A stretch of 54,239 nt of DNA from Anaerolineae bacterium (GTDB lineage Bacteria > Chloroflexota > Anaerolineae > Anaerolineales > Villigracilaceae), in assembly GCA_003130845.1 (NCBI GenBank), contig QEXW01000151.1, positions 1 through 54,239 on the forward strand, read 5' to 3'. Each line of letters opens with the position of its first letter. The stretch's first letter is position 1. A program made the position numbers and the translations under genes. The notes below the pieces were generated by a model that saw nothing but the letters and a program-made list of their open reading frames with translations, did not search any database and was not told where the DNA came from. Below, in pieces: positions 31,939 through 39,742 of this stretch.

Positions 31939-33045
31939 ATGACCAACACTGACCCCCGAAAAACCAGCATCATGCGAGAACTTGGCAAGGAGCATGACAT
32001 TACCTACCGCCAGGAAGTCCTCAAGCCCCTTTTCGAATGCATTAAAAGCGCCGACTCTTGTTATCTGATTGGCGCCGGCAGCATGGGTAAAACCCGTCTG
32101 CTCGACCACCTGGTGCGAACCGATGTACAACAACACTACCTCGGAGAACGCGCCGCACACACACTCATCATTCGCCTCGATATGAACCGACTGAGTGACT
32201 TTTCCGAATGGGAATTTTATGAACTGATGCTGTTTAACATCGTTCAAGTCTCCGGTCAGTGCGGCATTCCAGAAATCGAGAAAAAATCAGCGAGCTTCTT
32301 GCAAACCTTCCTCATGCCAGTGCTAGACCATCCTGGCAACACCCTCAAAGCCCTGCGTTTTTTGGAACTGGTCATCACCAACTTGATGGTGGTAGATGAA
32401 GATTTGGCAATTTGCTTTTTGATGGATGAATTCGATGAAGCCTATCGGCGTTTGCCGACGAAAGTATTTGCCCATCTGCGCGGCATTCGCGATGCCAACA
32501 AAAACCGCCTATGTTACGCCCTGCTCGTGCGCAACGCGCCAGCCTATTTGCGCCCCAACTTGATGGAACACGAAGGGTTTTATGAGCTACTCTCGCGCAA
32601 TCCAATTCCCATTGGCCCCTACGCCAGGCAAGATGTGCATGCCATGCTCCAGCAGTTAGAAGCACGATTCGGATACCCTCTCACTGAAGCCATACGCGAC
32701 AAAATCTATGAAATCAGTGGCGGGCATCCGGGCACTGTTTTGGCAATTTTTACCAATCTCCGCCGCACCGTAGAGGGTGTCCCTTATCGCTTCGACCCGC
32801 GCTGGCTCATCAAAGAGGAGAACGTGAAAGAAGAATGCCGTAAATTACTAGCCAGCCTGGAACCAGATGAACAGGTTGGCATCCTAGAATTTGCCAAAGG
32901 GAACATGGCCGATGCATCGCCGTTAATCAAGACGTTGCGTCTCAAAAAACTGCTTACCTCGGTAGAAGGCCAGGTGCCGCAAATTTTTAGCCCGGTGTTC
33001 GCTGCTTACCTGCAAGCCCTGCCGGAAAACACCAAACCCGCCTGA
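31939..33045 (+). CDS. STAND/AAA-like P-loop ATPase with winged-helix end
   Basis: The 368-residue protein has a Walker A motif GAGSMGKTRLL (about 45-55), a Walker B segment LAICFLMDEFDEAYRR, an arginine-rich region that could hold a sensor (AYLRPNLMEHEGFYELLSRNPIPIGPY) and a C-terminal helical bundle resembling the winged helix that follows STAND and AAA_16-type ATPases. These enzymes act as nucleotide-driven switches. No effector domain is attached. AGCGAGGT eight bases upstream supports the ATG at 31939, 11 bases after the previous stop. It ends the six-gene operon and its stop codon abuts the stop of the convergent YitT-like gene. Confidence 0.85.
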   Translation: MTNTDPRKTSIMRELGKEHDITYRQEVLKPLFECIKSADSCYLIGAGSMGKTRLLDHLVRTDVQQHYLGERAAHTLIIRLDMNRLSDFSEWEFYELMLFNIVQVSGQCGIPEIEKKSASFLQTFLMPVLDHPGNTLKALRFLELVITNLMVVDEDLAICFLMDEFDEAYRRLPTKVFAHLRGIRDANKNRLCYALLVRNAPAYLRPNLMEHEGFYELLSRNPIPIGPYARQDVHAMLQQLEARFGYPLTEAIRDKIYEISGGHPGTVLAIFTNLRRTVEGVPYRFDPRWLIKEENVKEECRKLLASLEPDEQVGILEFAKGNMADASPLIKTLRLKKLLTSVEGQVPQIFSPVFAAYLQALPENTKPA

Positions 33046-33912
33046 TTATTGTGTGCGGAACGGTTGAAACCCTTCGCCCAACGCTTCATGTGCTGCGCCA
33101 ACCACCATAAAGGCGCGCTCATCTATCGCATGGACAATATCTTTCAAAATCTGCACCTCGGAGCGAGAAAGCACCACATATAAAACTGTACGCTCATGCC
33201 CCGTATAGGCGCCTGTTGCGCTGATACGGGTGACGCCACGCTCCATCTCCCCCAGAATCTTCTGCGTCACTTCATCAGGTTTGGAAGTGATAATCAGCGC
33301 AGTGCGCACTGTGCCACCGCCTTCCATGGTAGTATCTACCACAAGACCGCTGACATACAAGGTAATAACGGCATACAGTGCTTCTTTCCAACCAAAAATG
33401 AAGCCGGCTCCAAGAATCACCAGAGTATCTGTCATTAAGTAGCTTTGAGTCATCGAAATGCCCCGGTAATGCACCAGAATACGCGCCAAAATATCGCTGC
33501 CACCACTCGTACCACGCCCGCGATACACCAAACCATACCCAAAGCCAGCCACAACGGCGCCATACAGCGAGTTCAGCACAATATCATCCGTAATGCCAGC
33601 GCGAGGAAAAAACGGCAGCCACAGGAGTGCATCCGCAAAGAAAGAGTACGTGGCAATGGCAAAGGCGGTACGTAAAACAAAACTGGGGCCACCCAAAAAA
33701 CGCCACCCGAGCAGAAAAAGCGGAATATTCCCGATGAAGACCATCAGACCAATCGGCCAGCCGGTGAAGTAATGAATCAGTTGCGAAATACCACTCACAC
33801 CGCCCGAGGCCAGATTGGCCGGGACGAAAAAAATGCGCAGAGCAACTGCTTGGGTCAGGGTGCCAGCAAGAATTAGCGCGAAATCGCGCACAGTAGGCCA
33901 ATATTTTTTCAT
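33046..33912 (-). CDS. YitT-family membrane protein
   Basis: 288 residues with five membrane helices in the first 190 (for instance GTLTQAVALRIFFVPANLASGGVSG, which is the typical YitT opening, and YGLVYRGRGTSGGSDILARIL) and a C-terminal soluble DUF2179 domain (TISKPDEVTQKILGEMERGVTRISATGAYTGHE..., ending in VHAIDERAFMVVGAAHEALGEGF). The molecular function of YitT proteins is not known; the soluble domain may bind a small ligand. A TTATAAT hexamer and AAGGA precede the ATG. It converges on the signalling operon with no bases between the two stop codons. Confidence 0.92.
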   Translation of the reverse strand: MKKYWPTVRDFALILAGTLTQAVALRIFFVPANLASGGVSGISQLIHYFTGWPIGLMVFIGNIPLFLLGWRFLGGPSFVLRTAFAIATYSFFADALLWLPFFPRAGITDDIVLNSLYGAVVAGFGYGLVYRGRGTSGGSDILARILVHYRGISMTQSYLMTDTLVILGAGFIFGWKEALYAVITLYVSGLVVDTTMEGGGTVRTALIITSKPDEVTQKILGEMERGVTRISATGAYTGHERTVLYVVLSRSEVQILKDIVHAIDERAFMVVGAAHEALGEGFQPFRTQ

Positions 33913-34048
33913 AATAGGTATCCTTCGTGTGAAATATCCCCCGATTATAACCGCCAGTTGCTACCACCCATCTGCCAAACGTTAACCATGCGCCAGAACT
34001 CTCGCCAGATTATCTTGAATGACCAGCTAATCGCGCCTGGAAAACCAA

Positions 34049-34084
34049 AGACGTCCCGCAAGAGGTTCACTTCTCGGGACGTCT
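34049..34084 (-). terminator. Terminator downstream of the uracil permease gene
   Basis: Arms AGACGTCCCG and CGGGACGTCT (10 bp, perfect) enclose a 16-base loop; on the minus strand it is followed by TTTGGTTTT. It stands about 215 bases past the permease stop with a repeat between them. The 386-base space 33913-34298 contains only this hairpin, the YitT promoter and the repeat. Confidence 0.7.
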
Positions 34085-34190
34085 CTTTTCATACTCAACT
34101 TATTTTATTTACTTGACCTTCGAGTTCGCTGTTACGAGCCCGACAAATCAGAAAACTTGGCTCAATAAGCGCTTCAAAAAACCAAAATCT

Positions 34191-34268
34191 GGACACGGAT
34201 TCCACGGCAAACGCAGATTTACGCGGAAAAACCAGGAAAAATCCGTGTAATCTGTGTTTTCCGTGTCC
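34191..34268. repeat. Dispersed intergenic repeat, copy 2 (imperfect palindrome)
   Basis: Begins GGACACGGATT and ends TTTTCCGTGTCC, with complementary internal blocks (AACGCAGATTTACGCGGA against ATCCGTGTAATCTGTGTT). It can fold into one long imperfect hairpin. The outer words match the element at 1616-1694. It sits between the uracil permease stop and its terminator. Confidence 0.6.
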
Positions 34269-34298
34269 ACAAGGTTTTGTTTGAACTCTAAACTCAAG

Positions 34299-35687
34299 TT
34301 ATTTCCCGTTTGGACGAAAAACCTGAAAGACCAGATTAAGCAAAATGCCCATCACCGCACCGGTTGCAATGGCAGGCCAACCATTAGGGAAGATATTTTG
34401 CAACAGCGGCAAGGGCAGAAAGCCACCCGGAAAACCAATATGGCCACCAATCCCTACCACCATCACCACCGAGCCGATTGCCAAGTTTTTCGGGTCGAAG
34501 AAATCTACCTTTTCAGAAATGAGCAGCGCAATCCCTTGCATACCAATCACCCCAAACAGGTAAATCGCCAACCCACCACTGACCGCCGTCGGCACAGATT
34601 GGACAACCCCTGCCAAATGCCCACTAAACGACATCAAAATCGCAATCACCGCAGCGGCAATCAGCGAAACACCACTATAGTTGCGTGTGATGACCATCAG
34701 TGAGTTGTTCTCACCATAATTGGTGCCGGCAGCACCGCCTAATAGGCCATTAATCACATCACCAATCCCATCCAGTACAAGATTCAGCCCCACATACTGA
34801 CTGAGTCCATACTTCGGTTGTTTCAATTCCTCGGCCAGATGGTCTACATACAGGCTAATTTGATACAAGTGCGCTGTGCTCTCGGGAATGGTGGCAATGG
34901 CCATAACCGAAATACTGACGATGGCTGTGGCACTCAATGCAGAAGTAAAACTCGGCAGAGTGATATGCGGAGCAGTGATAAGCTGCGCCTGAGTAATGGT
35001 CGAGTAATCTACCATTCCCAAAAGGGCGGCCACAATATAGCCAACAATCGCCCCAAGCAGAATGGGTAACATCCCAATGAAACCTTTCCCTTGCAAGTAA
35101 ACCGAAAAGACGATTGTGGCGAACAAGGTGGTCAGCGCCACACCCCACCATTTCAGGTCGCCACCGGCCACTCCGCCGGCCACGCCCGAAGCCATATCCA
35201 GTGCCGCCTTACCCAGTGCAAGCCCAATAACCGCCGCGACCGAACCGGTGACAATCGGGGGCAAAAATTTATCAAGCATTTGCTTGCCACCCGAAAAACG
35301 GATGAGTAAACCCACCAAAATATTGATGACACCTGTTACCACAATACCCGCCTGAGCCACACGAATCAGTTCATCACTCACCGGCTGCCCAAACGAAGCG
35401 TTCGTGACGGCCAAGATGGCAGCAATGTAACTGAACGATGAACCATAATAGAGTGGGATAAACTTGCCTATGCCGTAACGAGAACCGAGCAAAGCAGCAA
35501 GGGTCGCCAGCCCAGAAGCCAGCAACACCGTGCTGGTATGAAAGCCGACCAGCAGCGCCACCAGCACCGTTGCCGGGAACATCGTTAGCGCGTGTTGAAA
35601 GCCTAGCAAGATGATTTGCCCAAGTGGCGGCACGTCGTTGGGCAGGTAGCCCATAAGTTTCGGGCGTTTTTCGGTTTGTTTAGACAT
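34299..35687 (-). CDS. uraA: Uracil/xanthine permease (NCS2 family)
   Basis: The 462-residue protein has about 12-14 membrane helices and NCS2 signatures: LGFQHALTMFPATVLVALLVGFH at the start, the SFSYIAAILAV segment, the core motif 'GLALGKAALDMASG', and ATIPESTAHLYQISLYV, the helix-8 stretch with the conserved Glu that binds the base in UraA. 'GAAGTNYGENNSLMVITRNYSGVS' holds the second conserved site Glu. It imports uracil, or possibly another nucleobase, with protons. GGAGGAAGAG precedes the ATG. A terminator-like hairpin lies in its leader. Confidence 0.93.
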   Translation of the reverse strand: MSKQTEKRPKLMGYLPNDVPPLGQIILLGFQHALTMFPATVLVALLVGFHTSTVLLASGLATLAALLGSRYGIGKFIPLYYGSSFSYIAAILAVTNASFGQPVSDELIRVAQAGIVVTGVINILVGLLIRFSGGKQMLDKFLPPIVTGSVAAVIGLALGKAALDMASGVAGGVAGGDLKWWGVALTTLFATIVFSVYLQGKGFIGMLPILLGAIVGYIVAALLGMVDYSTITQAQLITAPHITLPSFTSALSATAIVSISVMAIATIPESTAHLYQISLYVDHLAEELKQPKYGLSQYVGLNLVLDGIGDVINGLLGGAAGTNYGENNSLMVITRNYSGVSLIAAAVIAILMSFSGHLAGVVQSVPTAVSGGLAIYLFGVIGMQGIALLISEKVDFFDPKNLAIGSVVMVVGIGGHIGFPGGFLPLPLLQNIFPNGWPAIATGAVMGILLNLVFQVFRPNGK

Positions 35688-35740
35688 CTCTTCCTCCTAA
35701 AAAGTGGATTGGGTGTGTTGTTTGGCAATCACACACATAA

Positions 35741-35769
35741 AAAAAGAGCCGCAAAATGCGACTCTTTTT
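35741..35769 (-). promoter_or_regulatory. Terminator-like hairpin in the permease leader
   Basis: AAAAAGAGTCGC/GCGGCTCTTTTT pair with one mismatch around an ATTTT loop, and the minus strand runs on into TTTTTTTATG. It lies 55 bases before the uraA start and about 125 bases after the small lipoprotein gene. It may terminate that gene or attenuate uraA; there is no recognised PyrR-box or purine riboswitch in front of it. A weak complementary pair around 35798-35816 could form a competing stem. Confidence 0.6.
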
Positions 35770-35895
35770 CTTGCAAAAACAAAAAAACAATCTACCAAAA
35801 ACAGGTCACCGGTTTTGATGCAGACGCCATGTTGTGTAGACATTGCGCCCGATTTTACGCCGAACAACAAACCTGTCAAGAGGCGAAAAGATTTT

Positions 35896-36240
35896 TTAAG
35901 GTCGAATATCGGTGTTAGTGTTATTCAATCGTCGCTCAATTTTTTCAATCATGCTGTCTATAAGAGTTAGCAGATATTGCTCCTCATCAAGCGTTGGCCA
36001 AGCCTGTACTTGCGGCGCAGCAGTGAGGGTAACAGTGACATCAGGCGAGGGTGTAGGCGTCACCGGCTGAGGCGTAAAGGTCGGCAACAAGCCCACCCGC
36101 ACCTGTGGCGGAGGCAGGGTGTTGGTAGGTTGCGCTTGACGCACATCTGCATCCGCTCCGCAAGCAGTGAGAGCCAGCAAAGCAACCAGGACAATCAAAA
36201 AAAACAGAAGGGGGGCTTTCGACACCGCTGACCGCACCAA
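35896..36240 (-). CDS. Small lipoprotein
   Basis: 114 residues. A hydrophobic signal (LLFFLIVLVALLALTAC) with lipobox LTAC is followed by a Pro/Thr-rich linker and a 40-residue helical end rich in charged residues (YLLTLIDSMIEKIERRL). Start is TTG at 36240 or GTG at 36237; there is no ATG before the signal. It directly follows the next gene with only three bases between, so the two are likely cotranscribed. No function is recognised. Confidence 0.7.
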   Translation of the reverse strand: MVRSAVSKAPLLFFLIVLVALLALTACGADADVRQAQPTNTLPPPQVRVGLLPTFTPQPVTPTPSPDVTVTLTAAPQVQAWPTLDEEQYLLTLIDSMIEKIERRLNNTNTDIRP

Positions 36241-36243
36241 TGA

Positions 36244-36792
36244 CTAATTCTCGTAACCCAACATCCAGCGTCGCCAGGCATTGTAATCCCGCTTCAGGGT
36301 TTGGATGGCTTGCTCCAAGTCCATGTGCGTGCCTTTCAGACTGGTTCGGGCCTCCAAAATAGTTTGCGCAGCAAGTTGACGGTCTAGCACAACGAAGAAG
36401 CCATTAAAGCCCGCGTTGCGGGTAAACAGGCTGTTGGTATAAACGCGCGCTGCTTCCGCCTTGGTAATTTCGCCTCTAAATTTGACCAAGGCCACTTCCA
36501 AACCGGTCACATCGCGGTTCTTCTTTTTGTAAAAATCAATCACCGTCTGAAATTGATCGGCCAATTCATACGATTCGCGGATGACAATCGTTTGGCTATC
36601 GTACCAAGCGCGTACTTTTTTGTACATTTTGGTCAGGTCAGCATTGCTCACTTTTCCCAAACCAGGGATAGGTTTCGGCGGGTCGTCCTCCGCAAAGGCC
36701 GGGGTAGCACTCGCCAATAGCAAGGTTAAAACAATCACCAGTGCCATCAGCGGGCCAAACAACGTTTTGAAGGAAAGTTTTGTGGGCATCAC
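36244..36792 (-). CDS. Secreted helical protein, unknown function
   Basis: 182 residues with a Sec signal (FGPLMALVIVLTLLLASATPAFA, likely cut after AFA). The mature part is mostly helical and charged, containing LTKMYKKVRAWYDSQTIVIRESYELADQF and IQTLKRDYNAWRRWMLGYEN, with no Cys. The GTG at 36792 or the ATG at 36789 follows AAGGACGG. It heads a two-gene unit with the small lipoprotein. I do not recognise a family. Confidence 0.7.
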   Translation of the reverse strand: MMPTKLSFKTLFGPLMALVIVLTLLLASATPAFAEDDPPKPIPGLGKVSNADLTKMYKKVRAWYDSQTIVIRESYELADQFQTVIDFYKKKNRDVTGLEVALVKFRGEITKAEAARVYTNSLFTRNAGFNGFFVVLDRQLAAQTILEARTSLKGTHMDLEQAIQTLKRDYNAWRRWMLGYEN

Positions 36793-36883
36793 TGCCGTCC
36801 TTTCTGCTTAAGGGGTTTGGAACTCAAACACATTCCATTTTGAGCATTATAGCACGACCTATAAGAGAGATTTTATCCCCTTG

Positions 36884-39643
36884 TTATCCTGTTTTCGTTC
36901 CCGGCGCTTCACCTGCCGATTTTTTGCCGGCGCGCGGCTTGCGTACCACTTCTTTCTTTGGAGTGGACTGTTTTTCTTGCACCGTCTTCTTACGGCTGAC
37001 GCGTTTCTTTTTCTCAGGCAGGGGTTGTTCCTTGATGGGTGGGAACAGCTCATCGAACTTGGCTTGCATTGACTCCACCCCTGCCCCATTCAGGCTTTCA
37101 TATACTTTTTGCCACTTCTCTCCGCTCACAAAGCGCCAATCTAAAAAGGCATGGCACTGATACGCACCCAAAATGAAGAACATGCCCTTTTCCCACATCT
37201 CCGCACAGGAACGGATGTACTCTAAATGACTGACATAATCTCGAAAAATGGCATAGCCTTGACGAGGCAAATTTAACCCATCCGCCAGGGTGCGTTGAAC
37301 CATTTGACCACTGGCTTTATCCATATAACCAACCGAGGTCTTCACCCAACCGGCCGTATGCGCATACTTATTATGATAAACCACCAAGCCGCGCTCCTCG
37401 CCGAAGCGATTGCTATGCACAAAGACATCCTCGTTGACATATCCGCCCTCTACGAAGAAATCATAGAGCAAGAAATGGTCTACCTCAGCAAACAAGTAAC
37501 GTTTGTGCAAAAGGGGGAAGATACGCCACTCATGGCCGCGAATCAATCCTTCGTTAGGCCGTTCATCCCATTTGGGGCGACGAAATTCCATCCCATACTT
37601 CTCTCGGAATCCTTCAAACTGTCCATGTCCAAACATCGGCAGACCCGGCAAAGTGGACATCATCGTCGCCACACCAAAATACTTATCTCCATCGCCAAAT
37701 TGTTCAATTGCCGTCTTTTCATCCGGGTTGTTCATAAAGTTGACATAACGCTTCATAATTTGCGGGTCGAACTCTAGGGTGTTTTTCATCACCTGGCGAT
37801 ATTTGGCATTGTCTTCATCGCGCATCATGTGCATAAAAGCAGAGTTATAAACACGGTGCATCCCCAGCGTGCGCACAAAGTAACCTTCCATCAACCAAAA
37901 GGCCTCTGCCAACAAGAGTGTATCCGGCACTTCGGCCGCCACGCGGTCTACCACCTCGCGCCAGAACTCCTCGGGCATTAAGGCATCGAACTCGGCGCGG
38001 GTCAGGCCATGCTCAGCACGCGAGGGAATCGCCCCCCCCGAGCCTGGCTCTGGAAACCACAAGCGTTGAATATGTTTTTTGGCCAGCGTCATAGCAGCAT
38101 CAAAGCGGATAATTGGAAAGTTACGAGCCACATGCAAGATGGTCTGAATCACCGCTTCGCGCACTTCTGGCTTAAGGTAGTTCAATTGTGCAGTATCGTT
38201 CCAGGGCATGGAAGTCCCATCGTTACCATGATAGATATAGCGCACATCGCCCGTCCAACGATCAACGCGCTTGAAAACGACTGCCGCATCCGAGCGGCTA
38301 TAGTAATGGTCTTCCAAAATAATGGCTACACGCTGGTCATCAGATAAATCCTCGCTGTAAAACGTATACCCAGGATACGGCGGATACGGCAAAGACAAGA
38401 ACCAATCGGGGTGTTCAATCACCCACTTCGAGTCAATCCCCATGTGATTTGGCACCATATCGGCCGAAAGACGAATGCCGCGCTGCCAGGCGCGCCAACG
38501 CAAGTTTTCTAACGCCGGCCAGCCGCCCAGGTCAGCTGCGATGTCGTAAGAATAGAGCGAATACGCTGAAGCCACTGCGTCGTGGTCACCCATACGCTGT
38601 TTAATTCGCTGGCTGGCGCGGCTGCGTTCCCACAAGCCAATCAACCATAGCCCGGTAATACCGCGCGCCGCCAACGTATCCAGCTCTTCATCGGGAATTG
38701 CATCTAAGGTGCGAATCTCGCGCTGATACCAGCGACTTAACTGTTCCAGCCAAACATAGGTATTTTTGGCCATCAACACACAGCGCGGCATCCAGTCTCT
38801 ATCTGGGCTAAAACGCTCGTATTCCGCATAAGCGCCACCAAAGCACGGCACAGGAGCATTGCCGGCAAAACCACCCGCAAAATTGCCGCGAATGGCCTCC
38901 TCTTTAACAAAATCCATCGCCCGTAAAATACGCTGAATAAACGCCTCGCCCAATACACCACCCCAACGTTCTAACAAAAATTGAAGTTGCCCCTCTAACG
39001 AATAGGGATGAGCCAATGCCGGCACGCGCAAGACCTGAACCAGAGTTTCGCCCGCGCCTGCACCACCAAACGCCGGTTCTGTATTGAAGAAATCAGCTAG
39101 CCGACCAACCAGAGCCTCATATACCGTACCACGCCGGAGAGGCTCATCATCGAACAATTCCTTATACGGCAACACCGCCGGATTTTGGTTGGTGATATTC
39201 AGAATGAGCATTTCTTCCAGCGTCACTTGTTGATGAGAACGACCATCGGTGCTGCCGCTTAAGTAGTCGGCGGCTGTCATGCGCTGTTGGTATACTGCCA
39301 GCGGAGGAAATTCATCCACAAAACGTAACTGTGTCTGCTCAAAGGCCTGTGCGCCCAACCGCTCGCGTGTTTGTTGCAAGGCACGCTGCATCACACCCGG
39401 ATTTTGGCGTTCATACTGCCGAATCAAAATATGCAAAATCTCATCAATTAAACCCATTGCATACACATGGCTAGCCGGGACGGGTGCACCGCGCACAGCG
39501 GTCATTTGCTCCGCAAAGCGGCGTGCAGCAGCAAAATCAGCCAATATCACACGCCCATCAGTGGCAAATAAGCCCATATCGAAGCAGTAAGTATCTCGCG
39601 CCTTGCGAGAAACGTGAAACTCAAAGGGCAAGCAATCTTTCAT
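36884..39643 (-). CDS. Large GH13 (alpha-amylase-family) protein
   Basis: 919 residues, cytoplasmic (no signal). The first 330 residues form an unassigned helical domain. The catalytic barrel follows with region I GIRLSADMVPNHMG, the nucleophile segment IIRFDAAMTLAKKH, and the acid/base DTLLLAEAFWLMEG, so hydrolase or transferase activity on alpha-glucans is expected. The usual NHD block before the last strand reads NNPDEK instead, so the transition-state His-Asp pair may be changed. The C-terminal 45 residues are a Lys/Arg/Pro tail (PEKKKRVSRKKTVQEK onward) of unknown purpose. AGGAG precedes the ATG. It diverges from the kinase gene at 39743. Confidence 0.88.
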   Translation of the reverse strand: MKDCLPFEFHVSRKARDTYCFDMGLFATDGRVILADFAAARRFAEQMTAVRGAPVPASHVYAMGLIDEILHILIRQYERQNPGVMQRALQQTRERLGAQAFEQTQLRFVDEFPPLAVYQQRMTAADYLSGSTDGRSHQQVTLEEMLILNITNQNPAVLPYKELFDDEPLRRGTVYEALVGRLADFFNTEPAFGGAGAGETLVQVLRVPALAHPYSLEGQLQFLLERWGGVLGEAFIQRILRAMDFVKEEAIRGNFAGGFAGNAPVPCFGGAYAEYERFSPDRDWMPRCVLMAKNTYVWLEQLSRWYQREIRTLDAIPDEELDTLAARGITGLWLIGLWERSRASQRIKQRMGDHDAVASAYSLYSYDIAADLGGWPALENLRWRAWQRGIRLSADMVPNHMGIDSKWVIEHPDWFLSLPYPPYPGYTFYSEDLSDDQRVAIILEDHYYSRSDAAVVFKRVDRWTGDVRYIYHGNDGTSMPWNDTAQLNYLKPEVREAVIQTILHVARNFPIIRFDAAMTLAKKHIQRLWFPEPGSGGAIPSRAEHGLTRAEFDALMPEEFWREVVDRVAAEVPDTLLLAEAFWLMEGYFVRTLGMHRVYNSAFMHMMRDEDNAKYRQVMKNTLEFDPQIMKRYVNFMNNPDEKTAIEQFGDGDKYFGVATMMSTLPGLPMFGHGQFEGFREKYGMEFRRPKWDERPNEGLIRGHEWRIFPLLHKRYLFAEVDHFLLYDFFVEGGYVNEDVFVHSNRFGEERGLVVYHNKYAHTAGWVKTSVGYMDKASGQMVQRTLADGLNLPRQGYAIFRDYVSHLEYIRSCAEMWEKGMFFILGAYQCHAFLDWRFVSGEKWQKVYESLNGAGVESMQAKFDELFPPIKEQPLPEKKKRVSRKKTVQEKQSTPKKEVVRKPRAGKKSAGEAPGTKTG

Positions 39644-39729
39644 GGCAGGCTCCTATTGGTGGTGTCCTTTCTGGTTAACTATACACCATCTGCCACCGAA
39701 TGGGGGAAAGAAGGTGAGTGGATTTCGAG

Positions 39730-39742
39730 TATACTTAATTCG
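39730..39742 (+). promoter_or_regulatory. Leaderless-type -10 element before the membrane histidine kinase
   Basis: A TATACT hexamer (39730-39735) is followed by exactly seven bases and the ATG at 39743, with no Shine-Dalgarno. This would place the transcript start at or next to the A of ATG. The -35 position has no good match, so the promoter call is tentative. Confidence 0.5.

Noticed and set aside
33040-33050. Stop codons of convergent genes touching
   Set aside because: Compact but unremarkable; no shared functional signal seen.
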